Program-made: the position numbers and the translations under genes
Part shown: piece by piece, positions 49,201-59,000 of the stretch
Layout of the letters: each line of letters opens with the position of its first letter
Position numbering within the stretch: the first letter of the stretch is position 1
Notes under the pieces: model-generated
The model's input: the letters and a program-made list of their open reading frames with translations, nothing else
What the model was told of the DNA's origin: nothing
Databases searched by the model: none
NCBI RefSeq assembly: GCF_001625305.1
Contig: NW_017804398.1
Coordinates: 1,062,787 to 1,126,786 of the forward strand
DNA: 64,000 nucleotides
Direction: 5' to 3'
Source: Branchiostoma belcheri
Taxonomy: Eukaryota; Chordata; Leptocardii; Amphioxiformes; Branchiostomatidae

Positions 49201-49799
49201 CGAAGTCATACAAAAGACTTTTGAACACACACACACCACTACCAGTGGACTATCCCCCTGGTTAATCATTGTACAATTATATTGTTTGGCCTGAGGGCTA
49301 CTGAAATGGAGATGGGCATTACACTATGCACAATCTGGTGTGGGAAAGGATTTGGATTCTTACAAATGCTTCTGTATTCTATTATTGATTGAGGGTGATG
49401 AAAAGGGAAATTTAAAAAAAATGTAGGGTGAATGTGGACAAGTAACATTTTGTGTAGATTTTTCCACATTTTCATCTTTGTCAGTCACTACAGAAAGATG
49501 GTGAATCTGAAGTGTCTGAGAATTTGTCCAGTTGCTTGACCTCTTTTGTATTACATAATTTTCTACCTGGAAGTCTAACCTTCATCGATGTATAAGCAAG
49601 ACTGGTATTATTTCAGACCAAAGGAGACATCCTGTCAAACCTGATGGCCGTGAAGGTTTCTGGGCCCGAGCCTGAGGCTCAGTCCTTTGCTGCCAGGTCA
49701 CGCAAGCGCTCTTCAGTCATCGCACCTGGCGAGTATAAAGACTACATCTCCGAGGCTGCCAAGCAGATTGCACGCCGCAATTTATCAGTGTCTACCTAG
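43217..49799 (+). CDS. CATSPER4: CATSPER4, sperm-associated cation channel subunit 4
   Basis: Fifteen exons: 43217-43384, 43566-43636, 43836-43875, 44279-44494, 45082-45244, 45693-45765, 46240-46298, 46487-46594, 46850-46914, 47473-47583, 47922-48009, 48119-48288, 48434-48541, 48973-49095, 49617-49799; 581 aa. One six-TM voltage-gated domain. S1 is FRLIVFGLIIVNSVLIAM. S2 is FDQFVLTIFMWEILL. S3 is WNILDFVIILALLL. S4 is RILRILRVLRAFRSLR, with regular arginines. S5 is MANIVLLLLILLTVL. The pore carries LFICVTQDGW, with the CatSper T-x-D-x-W signature. S6 is YFMISITIGAFVFANLVV. The C-terminal coiled coil is ENYLLILVTMEKNLAEYKEL. It resembles human CATSPER4 around SVPDMANI and the pore. CatSper1-4 form the flagellar alkaline-activated calcium channel. 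Exon 12's acceptor is weak, and reading through exon 13 would stop at 48563-48565. Confidence 0.92.
43578..43591. promoter_or_regulatory. Perfect RFX X-box (GTTGCC-TT-GGCAAC) inside CATSPER4 exon 2
   Basis: A 14-bp perfect inverted repeat matches the X-box consensus bound by RFX factors, the master regulators of ciliary and flagellar genes. It lies in coding sequence (Val-Ala-Leu-Ala-Thr), about 360 bases after the CATSPER4 ATG. Confidence 0.4.
45949..45976. repeat. (GGTTT)n short tandem repeat
   Basis: Five to six GGTTT units in the CATSPER4 intron after exon 6. Confidence 0.9.
46112..46177. repeat. 33-bp direct duplication
   Basis: AGATCTTTCCCTTCCCCC...CTACTC is followed directly by AGATCTTCCCCTTCCCCA...CTTATC. 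The two units are about 90 percent identical, in the CATSPER4 intron before exon 7. Confidence 0.8.
47148..47290 (+). mobile_element. MITE family A fragment
   Basis: TAGAATTTTTAAGCAGGTTG, then AGAACCAACTGCCGACAAGG and ATCTAAGACAGAC, in the CATSPER4 intron before exon 10. Confidence 0.6.
47303..47395 (+). mobile_element. MITE family B end joined to fold-back arm sequence
   Basis: ACGTCGATGAAGGTTAGACA (family B start) is followed by ATCCAGTTCCTTGAGTAACT, the arm of the fold-back at 1695-1780. This links the two repeat types. Confidence 0.55.
49479..49592 (-). mobile_element. MITE family B copy in the last CATSPER4 intron
   Basis: On the minus strand: TACATCGATGAAGGTTAGAC, then TATGTAATACAAAAGAGGTC and GTAGTGACTGAC. 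It ends about 24 bases before the exon 15 acceptor. The same element is in copy 2 at 52302-52416. Confidence 0.65.
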
Positions 49800-49915
49800 C
49801 GAGACTACTTCCTGTGAGAAAGGAATCTGCCAGCCTGGCTGCCATCCTAGTTATGTAACTGGGACTCCTATTCTCAGCTTTACCCTACTAGGTAAAGAAG
49901 GAGTACAAAGCCTGC

Positions 49916-49921
49916 AATAAA
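49916..49921 (+). terminator. CATSPER4 polyadenylation signal (copy 1)
   Basis: AATAAA 117 bases after the stop at 49799. It is conserved in the duplicate at 52740-52745. Confidence 0.75.
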
Positions 49922-50141
49922 GATGAAGTGAAAACAAAAACAAAACTAGTGCTCCAAATATGTCTGCACTATATCAGCAACGTATAACACATCTTGTTAT
50001 CATGCCCTGCTTGTACATGAAAAATTGAAAGCCTTTCCTCCATTGTGTGTATAGACTCTATAGACCTAATAATAGAAAAAGTAAAAATGACACTGAAAAC
50101 TTCTGGAAGTATAGGGATGTCCTTCAAGAATATGCAACACA

Positions 50142-50147
50142 TTTAAT
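50142..50147 (-). terminator. Candidate ANAPC4 polyadenylation signal (copy 1)
   Basis: ATTAAA on the minus strand about 75 bases after the ANAPC4 stop (50222-50220). The duplicate has the same hexamer at 52967-52972. The two convergent 3' ends are only about 200 bases apart. Confidence 0.5.
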
Positions 50148-50219
50148 GGACATCAGACATACAAAATGTAACAGTTTACATATCAGACAAATGGCTACTT
50201 TTACAGTCATCATCCTAGC

Positions 50220-51267
50220 TCATCTTGTCTCATTGAGATCCTGCATGTCGTTATCACTGATGTCTTCATCACTGTCCCCTTCTTCCTCTGCATTCATGTC
50301 AAAAAGTCGCAACCGGCGCTGGTGACCATACAGCTGTAAAATGGGACAAGATAAAATTAAATGCCAGCAGCATACTGTATTTTCAGCATCATATTCTAAT
50401 TTTACAGACATACATGACTTTGTACATTGTGCAAGTACATTAATAAACTGAACAAAGAAGCAAAATGTTTACTACAGTAAAATGCTGTTTTTGTCGCTTT
50501 TCTACCGGTACCAAGGTATTTCAGAAATGAGGACATATTGGAAAACAATTTTGCAACGTTTTCAACACTCAGATGTCAGAAATTTTACGTTCCTTGCCAG
50601 TGGTCGATTATGCTAGGGTATGGAGAGTCTGATCAGAACAGTAGTCCTTACCACAGCTCCCACTTTCCTCTCCCCACCCACTGCCATGACTCCGGGGTCT
50701 GCATTCTCCAGGTAGCGGTACTGAGTGATCTGGTGGCCCACATCATACATACACAGTCCACTGCACACAACAAGAAAGCAGAGATTTCAGACTTCTAGGA
50801 AGTACTTTCTAGGAAGGTCCTTCATAACTTTCAGATTCACCCCATTTACTGTGTCTGGCATTTTGACCTGTGATTCTGCCCGTCCATCTTCTCCCCACCC
50901 ACATGCTGTCAACCAGACAAAACCAAAGCTTAGCCTCCCCAAATAAAACTTCCAAACCCATACGTTGAGAATACTAAAACTGCATAAATAACTGCTATAG
51001 TCTAGACAGGTGATTTTTATAGGAAGCTTTGTATTCTTAACTGACAATGAAGAGAGACTGACTCACACTCTATCTCCAATGGAGGCCACAGTTGCGGTTA
51101 GAGGGAATGTCTGTGAGACTTCCAACACTGCAAACCCACAGTCATCCAGGGCCATGAGGGGGAGGAGGGCCAGGACAGGGCAGCACTCCCCCTCCCCCTC
51201 CTGCAGCAGCAGTGCTAACGTCCCCTCATCATAGTACGAGACGTCCAGGATCTTATGGGAACTGCAT
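50220..51267 (-). other. ANAPC4: ANAPC4 exons 25-27, duplicate copy 1
   Basis: Intact second version of the last three coding exons: 51267-51067 (201 nt), 50760-50652 (109 nt) and 50333-50220 (114 nt including TGA). Splice sites and frame are the same as in copy 2, and the changes seen are synonymous (for example ATCCTG versus ATCCTA in exon 25). As laid out in this scaffold, these exons lie beyond the complete gene's own stop. They are most likely the other haplotype and not a second gene. Confidence 0.85.
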
Positions 51268-51539
51268 CTGGGGTGGACAGAGGTAACAGTAAGGTATAAC
51301 TGATACATATTTCATTCTATTTTGCCAAATGATAAAAGAGCAAAATTTCACATCAAAATAACATAACATAAAACATTAGCCTGCATATTAAATGCTGCTT
51401 CAAGCAGCCCTTCCACTGGTCAGCACAACGTACAGTCAGAGCTTGTGTCACACAGGCAAGCAAAACATTTAGAAATAAAGTATTCTATGTTTCAAATTTA
51501 AAGTAATGTATCCAGTTGCAGAAGGACTGAGTTGAAAAC

Positions 51540-51559
51540 NNNNNNNNNNNNNNNNNNNN
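51540..51559. other. Scaffold gap (20 N)
   Basis: Twenty N located exactly between the two duplicated segments. Confidence 0.99.
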
Positions 51560-51812
51560 CTTTCTTGTGCAAATTTTTCACCTCTTGCATTATCCATGCA
51601 ACCTCTATTAACGTTGTAACATTTAGTCATCAGGATACATATGTGACACTTTAAAAGACAGTGTGCTTGATAGAGATCTCTAGTACATTGTACTGGGGGA
51701 TGTTGAATCACATTTCTTTCTAGGTGGCAAATATGTGACCTGGCAGAATTATGTCAGTAAACTTTATCCTTGCTATCCTCTCCCACAATCATGCCTGTCA
51801 TGTTGTTTACAG

Positions 51813-52623
51813 ATCTTCACTACCGTTCATGGCCTGAACCAGAAGAGAACAGAGGTCCAGCAGTCGTCTTCTTCCTCCCGCATGCTGGCCAAGCTCAGGC
51901 TCATAGCAGAGGACTCAGTGGACCCAAACCTGGGGGTAATGTGTGCTTTTCACTGTTCTTACAAACCCAGTGCAATGACCAAGTGAGTGGAGAGTTTGCC
52001 TCGCATATACTAGTAGTAGTAGTAGGTCTAGAGTTCAATTAGCCAAGTCGTACAAAAGACGTTTGAACACAAACACCACTACAAGTGGACTATCCCCCTG
52101 GTGTAGTGATTGTGCAACATTCCCTACTGAAACAGAGATGGGAATTACACTATGCACAATCTGGTGTGGGGAAGGATTTGGATTCTTACAAATGCTTCTG
52201 TATTCTATTATTGATTGAGGGTGATGAAAAGGGATATTTAAAAAATGTAGGGTGAATGTGGGCAAGTAACATTTTGTGTAGATTTTTCCACATTTTCATC
52301 TTTGTCAGTCACTACAGAAAGATGGTGAATCTGAAGTGTCTGAGAATTTGTCCAGTTGCTTGACCTCTTTTGTATTACATAATTTTCTACCTGGAAGTCT
52401 AACCTTCATCGATGTATAAGCAAGACTGGTATTATTTCAGACCAAAGGAGACATCCTGTCAAACCTGATGGCCGTGAAGGTGTCTGGGCCCGAGCCTGAG
52501 GCTCAGTCCTTTGCTGCCAGGTCACGCAAGCGTTCTTCAGTCATCGCGCCTGGCGAGTATAAAGACTACATCTCCGAGGCTGCCAAGCAGATTGCACGCC
52601 GCAATTTATCAGTGTCTACCTAG
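51813..52623 (+). other. CATSPER4: CATSPER4 exons 14-15, duplicate copy 2
   Basis: Exons 51813-51935 and 52441-52623 (TAG at 52621-52623) repeat the last two CATSPER4 exons with intact splice sites and frame. Differences from copy 1 that I see are synonymous (GTT/GTG, CGC/CGT, GCA/GCG). There is no upstream CATSPER4 sequence attached, so this is an allelic fragment or a partial duplication, not an independent gene. Confidence 0.88.
52302..52416 (-). mobile_element. MITE family B copy (duplicate copy 2)
   Basis: Same element and position relative to exon 15 as 49479-49592. Confidence 0.65.
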
Positions 52624-52739
52624 TGAGACCACTTCCCGTGAGAAAGGAATCTGCCAGCCTGGCTGCCATCCTAGTTATGTAACTGGGACTCCTACTCTCA
52701 GTTTTACCCTACTAGGTAAAGAAGGAGTACAAAGCCTGC

Positions 52740-52745
52740 AATAAA
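52740..52745 (+). terminator. CATSPER4 polyadenylation signal (copy 2)
   Basis: AATAAA at the position equivalent to 49916-49921. Confidence 0.65.
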
Positions 52746-52966
52746 GATGAAGTGAAAACAAAAACAAAACTAGTGCTCCAAATATGTCTGCACCATATCA
52801 GCAAAGTATAACACATCTTGTTATCATGCCCTGCTTGTATATGAAAAATTTGAAGCCTTTCCTCCATTGTGTGTATAGACTCTATAGACCTAATAATAGA
52901 AAAAGTAAAAACGACACTGAAAACTTCTAAAAGTATAGGGATGTCCTTCAAGAATATGCAACACAT

Positions 52967-52972
52967 TTTAAT
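52967..52972 (-). terminator. Candidate ANAPC4 polyadenylation signal (copy 2)
   Basis: ATTAAA on the minus strand about 75 bases after the stop at 53048-53046. Confidence 0.5.
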
Positions 52973-53045
52973 GCACATCAGACATACAAAATGTAACAGT
53001 TTACATGTCAGACAAATGGCTACTTTTACATTTATCATTCTGGGC

Positions 53046-56000
53046 TCATCTTGTCTCATTGAGATCCTGCATGTCGTTATCACTGATGTCTTCATCACTG
53101 TCCCCTTCTTCCTCTGCATTCATGTCAAAAAGTCGCAACCGGCGCTGGTGACCATACAGCTGTAAAATAGGACAACACAAAACTAAAATGCCAGCAGCAC
53201 GTTGTATTTTCAGCATCATATTCTAATTTTACAGACATACATGACTTTGTACATTGTACAAGTGCATTAATAAACTGAACAAAGAAGCAAAATGTCAACT
53301 ACAGTAAAGTGCTGTTTTTGTCGCTTTTTCTACCAGTACCACGGTAATTTCAGAAATGAGGACATATTGGAAAACAATTTTGCAACGTTTTCAACACTCA
53401 GATGTCAGATCAGAAATTTTACGTCCCTTGCCAGTGGTCAACAAAAACTTGATTATGCTAGGGTATGGAGAGTCTGATCAGAACAGTAGTCCTTACCACA
53501 GCTCCCACTTTCCTCTCCCCACCCACTGCCATGACTCCAGGGTCTGCATTCTCCAGGTAGCGGTACTGAGTGATCTGGTGGCCCACATCATACATGCACA
53601 GTCCTCTGCACACAACAAGAAAGCAGAGATTTCAGACTTCTAGGAAGTACTTTCTAGGAAGGTCCTTCATGACTTTCAGATTCACCCCATTTACTGTGCA
53701 GTGTTCGAAATACCCGTCTGCAGTCTGCAATTTGCAGATAGATTTTCAAGATTGCAGAAGAGAAAATCTTACAATCTGCAATTTTGCAGAACGAAAAAAT
53801 AGGCTCCGGATTCAATAGTTTTCAATTAGCAAAGCAGTGGCGCTGTGAATAGATCGAAAACCTGCGTCGCACGAACCTGCCGGCGTTTTCCAGCAGACTG
53901 TAATGGTCCCATATAAGGGAATTTGGGTCAAAGTTATACGATTTTGACAAGGCGACGAAAGGCGACGATAACCAAATATGGGCACTCGCCATTTTTCGAT
54001 GTTAGATTTCGTCTCCCGGGAGGACCCGACAACTGCCTCGGCAATTTTCACTGAGCATTTCCCAGCAGGCAACACGGCAAAGGAAACATGGCTCCTCCGA
54101 AAAACCACACTCGCCTCGGCGTTAATTTGCCGAAATTTCGATGTTTTTCCTTGGTATTTTGCACGATTCAAGCAAAGAAAACAAGTTGATCACATGAACA
54201 AAAGGGAAATACAGCACTGGGAACCTATATGGTCCGTTTTGTTGGGCGGTAATTTCTCATTTCGAGTGAAAATTTACGTGCATCACATTGTGACCATATG
54301 GTGTAAAATATCAGTGATTTTCGGCTCGATCCGAACCAAGCACGGCCCGTAGACTTGTCCTTTATGATTTCTAGATGACTATCGGTACCAAAATACGGGA
54401 AAATATTGTTGCAAAATGAGAGAGACGGAGACTAAGGTAAACTTCTTTTATTTGAAGGCTGGATTTTCATTTTCCTGGCAGGCTTCTTTTTTATGTAGTG
54501 ATCATCAGTTATTCAGTAACAACAAATATGGATTTTTGTTCCGGTCAAAAAAAACCGGTCCACCGACGTTTCGGTTTTTTTGGACCGGACCGATAAAATT
54601 TTACGGTCCGAACATATTTAAAAGAGTGATATTTTGAAGAATTTCAGTAATGCTACAGATTTACAAAGCTATACCGTTATATACATGTATATATGATGTA
54701 AAATAGGCATTATTGGTTTCAGAATGTTGTAATATGGGGGCTGTGTATTTGCAGAAAGTATTTCCAAATTGCAGGACGAAATTTTGACTCTTCTGCAATA
54801 TTGCAGAGCACTGAAAAAAAGTATTTCGACCACTGCTGTGTCTGGCATTTTGACCTGTGATTCTGCCCGTCCATCTTCTCCCCACCCACATGCTGTCAAC
54901 CAGACAAACCCAAAGCTTAGCCACCCCAAAATAAAACTTCCAAACCCATAAGTTGAGAATACAAAACTGCATAAATAACTGCTATAGTCTAGACAGGTGA
55001 TTTTTATAGGAAGCTTTGTATTCTTAACTGACAATGAAGAGAGACTGACTCACACTCTATCTCCGATGGAGGCCACAGTTGCGGTTAGAGGGAATGTCTG
55101 TGAGACTTCCAACACTGCAAACCCACAGTCATCCAGGGCCATGAGGGGGAGGAGGGCCAGGACAGGGCAGCACTCCCCCTCCCCCTCCTGCAGCAGCAGT
55201 GCTAACGTCCCCTCATCATAGTACGAGACGTCTAGGATCTTGTGGGAACTGCATCTGGGGTGGACAGAGTGAGGTAACAGTAAGGTATAACTGATACATA
55301 TTTCATTCTATTTTGCCAAATGATAAAAGAGCAAAATTTCACATCAAAATAATATAACATAAAACATTAGCCTGCATATTAAATGCTGCTTCAAGCAGCC
55401 CTTCCACTGGTCAGCACAACATACAGTCAGAGCTTGTGTCACACAGGCAAGCAAAACATTTAGAAATAAAGTATTCTATGTTTCAAATTTAAAGAATGTA
55501 TCCAGTTGCAGAGGACTGAGTTGAAAACTTTCAATTGCTTTGTAGAAATGATGCATTAATGGCACCTTTTTGCTTCTTGCTCTCCTAGTTGACCTCCGAC
55601 CTTTAACCACGCCCCCTCCATCACAAGAAGTTCACTAGCATGTGAGAAACAAAATATATCAAGTTGCAGCTGCTTAAGATAAAAATCCACAATCACAAAC
55701 TTTCAAGTACTAAGGAAAGACTCCAAGAATAGAAAACCACCAGGAACATTTCAAGTTTTACAGTGACAATCATGTCAGAAATGTCATAGCTTATACAAGA
55801 AAAAATCCCCCTGCAGTTCCGACCTGTGCAGCTGGGTGGGGTGCCTGATGACCAGGATTCTGCTGAGGGTGTCCTGGTCAGGAATCACCAGTGTGAAAAC
55901 ATGGCGAGGTTCACCACCGCTGAACCTGAACAAAAACATCAACAGGAACAATGCAATCAACTCTTTTCTTCAATCAACTCTGTTCTTCTTCTAGTAAGTC

Positions 56001-59000
56001 TATTTTGCCAGGTACCAGTCTCATACCCAAAAGAACTTCCTACAGTGTAATACATTCTGACAATCTTGCCTAATAACTTCAAGAGTCGTATCATGTATGA
56101 TGATTGCACTTACTGGCTCATTGGAAGAACTGGTAGCCTCTTGTGTTGGCTGTCTCCCCTTCAATGGAAAAGCCACAGTAAGTATGTTACAATGTGCATG
56201 TCTCATGATCCAAGTATCCACACCTCTGTGAAATCAAAACCCAGACAATAGCACATCCTATACATCCCTAATGGTTATAGATCTTATATTGAACAATTCA
56301 TCAAAAGTACACATATTTAGCTTGTTTTATTTTCTTAGCCCTGTACATATATGACCGTTCTTATTCACCTCAACACCTTACCTTTTAACCATAGAATACA
56401 AGGGCAGGCTTCCTAAGCAGTTGAAGGACCTCCCAATCACTGCCTGCAAAAACAACAAAACAAGAAGAATGCTTTTGCTCTTTGTCGTCTTTTACCATCA
56501 TCTGAAGATGCAGCTTGACCAACTTTACAGCCATTTCACTCTGTATACGATGTACTTACTGCAGGCCCTTCCAGTGCTCTCTCCACAGCTGTCTTAGTTA
56601 TGTTGAAGACTTGATACAGCGACTTTTTCTGGTGGTGTGGAAACAGCAACTCACTCCCTGTGACCAAATAAACATCGTGAACACACAATTAATGTTGCTA
56701 GCTATTTTACATAGGTGCCATGAGCATCTCATTGGATAGAGCAAGGCATCAGTAATGTCTCACCTTTTAGATATGTACTTGACTGCATGAAGGTCTCCCA
56801 AGGGATCTTTGACAAGTCCTAAAAAATATTGAAGTCATGTTGTTGTGAAATTCGACTTTTCCTTGAAAACATAATTATGAATGGGGAGGAATAAGCTATT
56901 TTGATACTTTAGCATACTTTTCAAATGATCATCCACTGTCAAAGTCAATATAAATTCACACAAGTTGTCATTTTTAACTACATGTACATTGCTAGCAAGT
57001 AACATAAGTGATGCATCATCTCTGCTTCTTCAGATGACAAGTACATGTTCTCCTTTACCTGAGGAAATGGAAGATCTTCATCCTTCTTGTTGAGATACTG
57101 ACCAACTTTCTCAAGATTGAATCTTTTGGGTCTTCCTGGAGATGGTGTCTCCTACAAAATACAGAACATATGAAAAAAAATTATGTGGACACTTGTAAGT
57201 AGGAGTTTATTTGAAACACTTAGGACTTAGGACAGTAATTTCCATCTAATTTATATACATGTATTTGCTAAGCAACCAACTGTTGTATTTAGACCCCACC
57301 CAACAACCATTTCACAAGACTGGGTAATCAATGATAAAAATATAAGTGAAGCACATTGTACAAAGTATCATCTTGAACTACCATAGACTCCTCCTAAGAA
57401 ACCAATTTTCCTTAAATGATCCCTTGAATGGTTGCTGAGACCAGGTACATCATCAATTGATTGAAAGATTGATTGACTGAAGATAAGAACATAGATGGAG
57501 GATAGTCCAAGTGAAGATTCACCTCTGTGAGATTCTCCTGTAGAAACTCTGCTACGAAGGCCAGGTCCTTCTGGGACATCTTACTGACCTCAGACGGTAC
57601 CTGCTCCCCTGCTAGTCTCAGCATCACTAGAGAACATACAAACTTTACATGTCAGACTATAACATAAATACTGGAAATCTTGTAGTGTTTGCAGTGACTT
57701 CACAGTTTTTGCAGTTGAAAACACCATGAATATCTGTTGTGCTAGATTATTGTACTAGTATCTTCCACCAACTTAAAACTCTGTGAAACTCCCTTTTCAC
57801 TCCTACTGTGAAATCACATCCCTGTGATTTCGTCCTCTCTTCACTTCAAAGCAGTCCTTTATATACATGTACATGAAATTCAAATATAATGTACTCTTAC
57901 AGTGTGGTACAAATAATAAAGCCACTGTGCTTACCAGCATAGACCCAGCGAAAAAAGGCCTTGAAATTCTTCATGCTGTTATCAATTACTCTGTGGAGGA
58001 AAGAAGTTGAAGTTAAAACCAGGAAATTCTGTGTTTACTAATCTACAGGAAAATGTTGGGGTGAACAAGACAGAATGTTATCTACCCCAACATCTGCATG
58101 TAGATTATTACAACTCTCATTATTACAACTCTACATGCCACAAATCAGAAGAATTTTGTAAAAGATATTTCTTTAAAATTTAGGAATGAAAAAATAAAAA
58201 CCTGAAGTTACATGCATGAGAAAAAAAAAGAGATATCAGCAAATTTTACTTACTGCAGAAGCTCGTTGGCCTTGAGCATGAAGGACCCTGCACAGCTCCA
58301 TGCCTCTGGTGGGTTGGGGGAAGAAATAGCAAATTTTAGGGATCAGGCAAGGCAATATATCAAAACTGTTTTGTCTGAACTCTAACAAAACATCAACAGA
58401 AGAGAGGGTGCAAGAGAGATTTTTGGGCAGGGAGAGCAGAAGGTTTTTGACCCAAATAAATGGGCATTATCATTAGCAGATTCAACTCTTCTAACGTTAC
58501 TAAAAGAAGAAGTAACACATACCCTGTACAGCTTGTGTGTTAAGTCCTAACATCCCATACTTGTCATACCACAGAGACAGACCCTTCAGTTCACTCAGAT
58601 GAAACAAAAGAGCCTGTCCAGCTCTAAAAAGAAAAAATACAGCAGTGTTATCTTTCAATGATACATGTCATTTAACCCTCTACATACCAGCGCATCAATG
58701 ACAATTCAATGAATCAGAGCTCCTGTGGATACTAGTAACTAAGGGTTAGGAATGAAGGAGCTGGTCCTGTTGAATCCTCTGTAGTTGTAAAAAGCTTTTA
58801 CTTGAAAACTCTACCTCTGAAGATGATTCAGCACCAGTTTCTCAATGTTGGAGTAGGAGTTGTCAATGGACAAGCCAAGTTTCTTCAGACCCTGTTCAGG
58901 GAAGACAGAAATACAATTTGTTATATCAAAGTCAGCCTAACATAAATGACATGTTTTTTTAACATCAAGTGTTTCAAGTGTTTTCAACTTTCTTAAACGA

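Larger units (their letters stand above)
48720..51539. repeat. Duplicated segment, copy 1 (CATSPER4/ANAPC4 3' ends)
   Basis: From TTTCTTGTGCAAATTTTTCA onward, this segment matches 51560-55528 almost base for base. It covers CATSPER4 exons 14-15 and ANAPC4 exons 27-25 and ends at the N gap. Differences are scattered substitutions and small indels, plus the 1137-bp insertion present only in copy 2. Confidence 0.93.
51560..55528. repeat. Duplicated segment, copy 2 (with transposon insertion)
   Basis: Matches 48720-51539. Without the 1137-bp insertion and its 5-bp duplication the length is about 2.83 kb, against 2.82 kb for copy 1. Confidence 0.93.
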
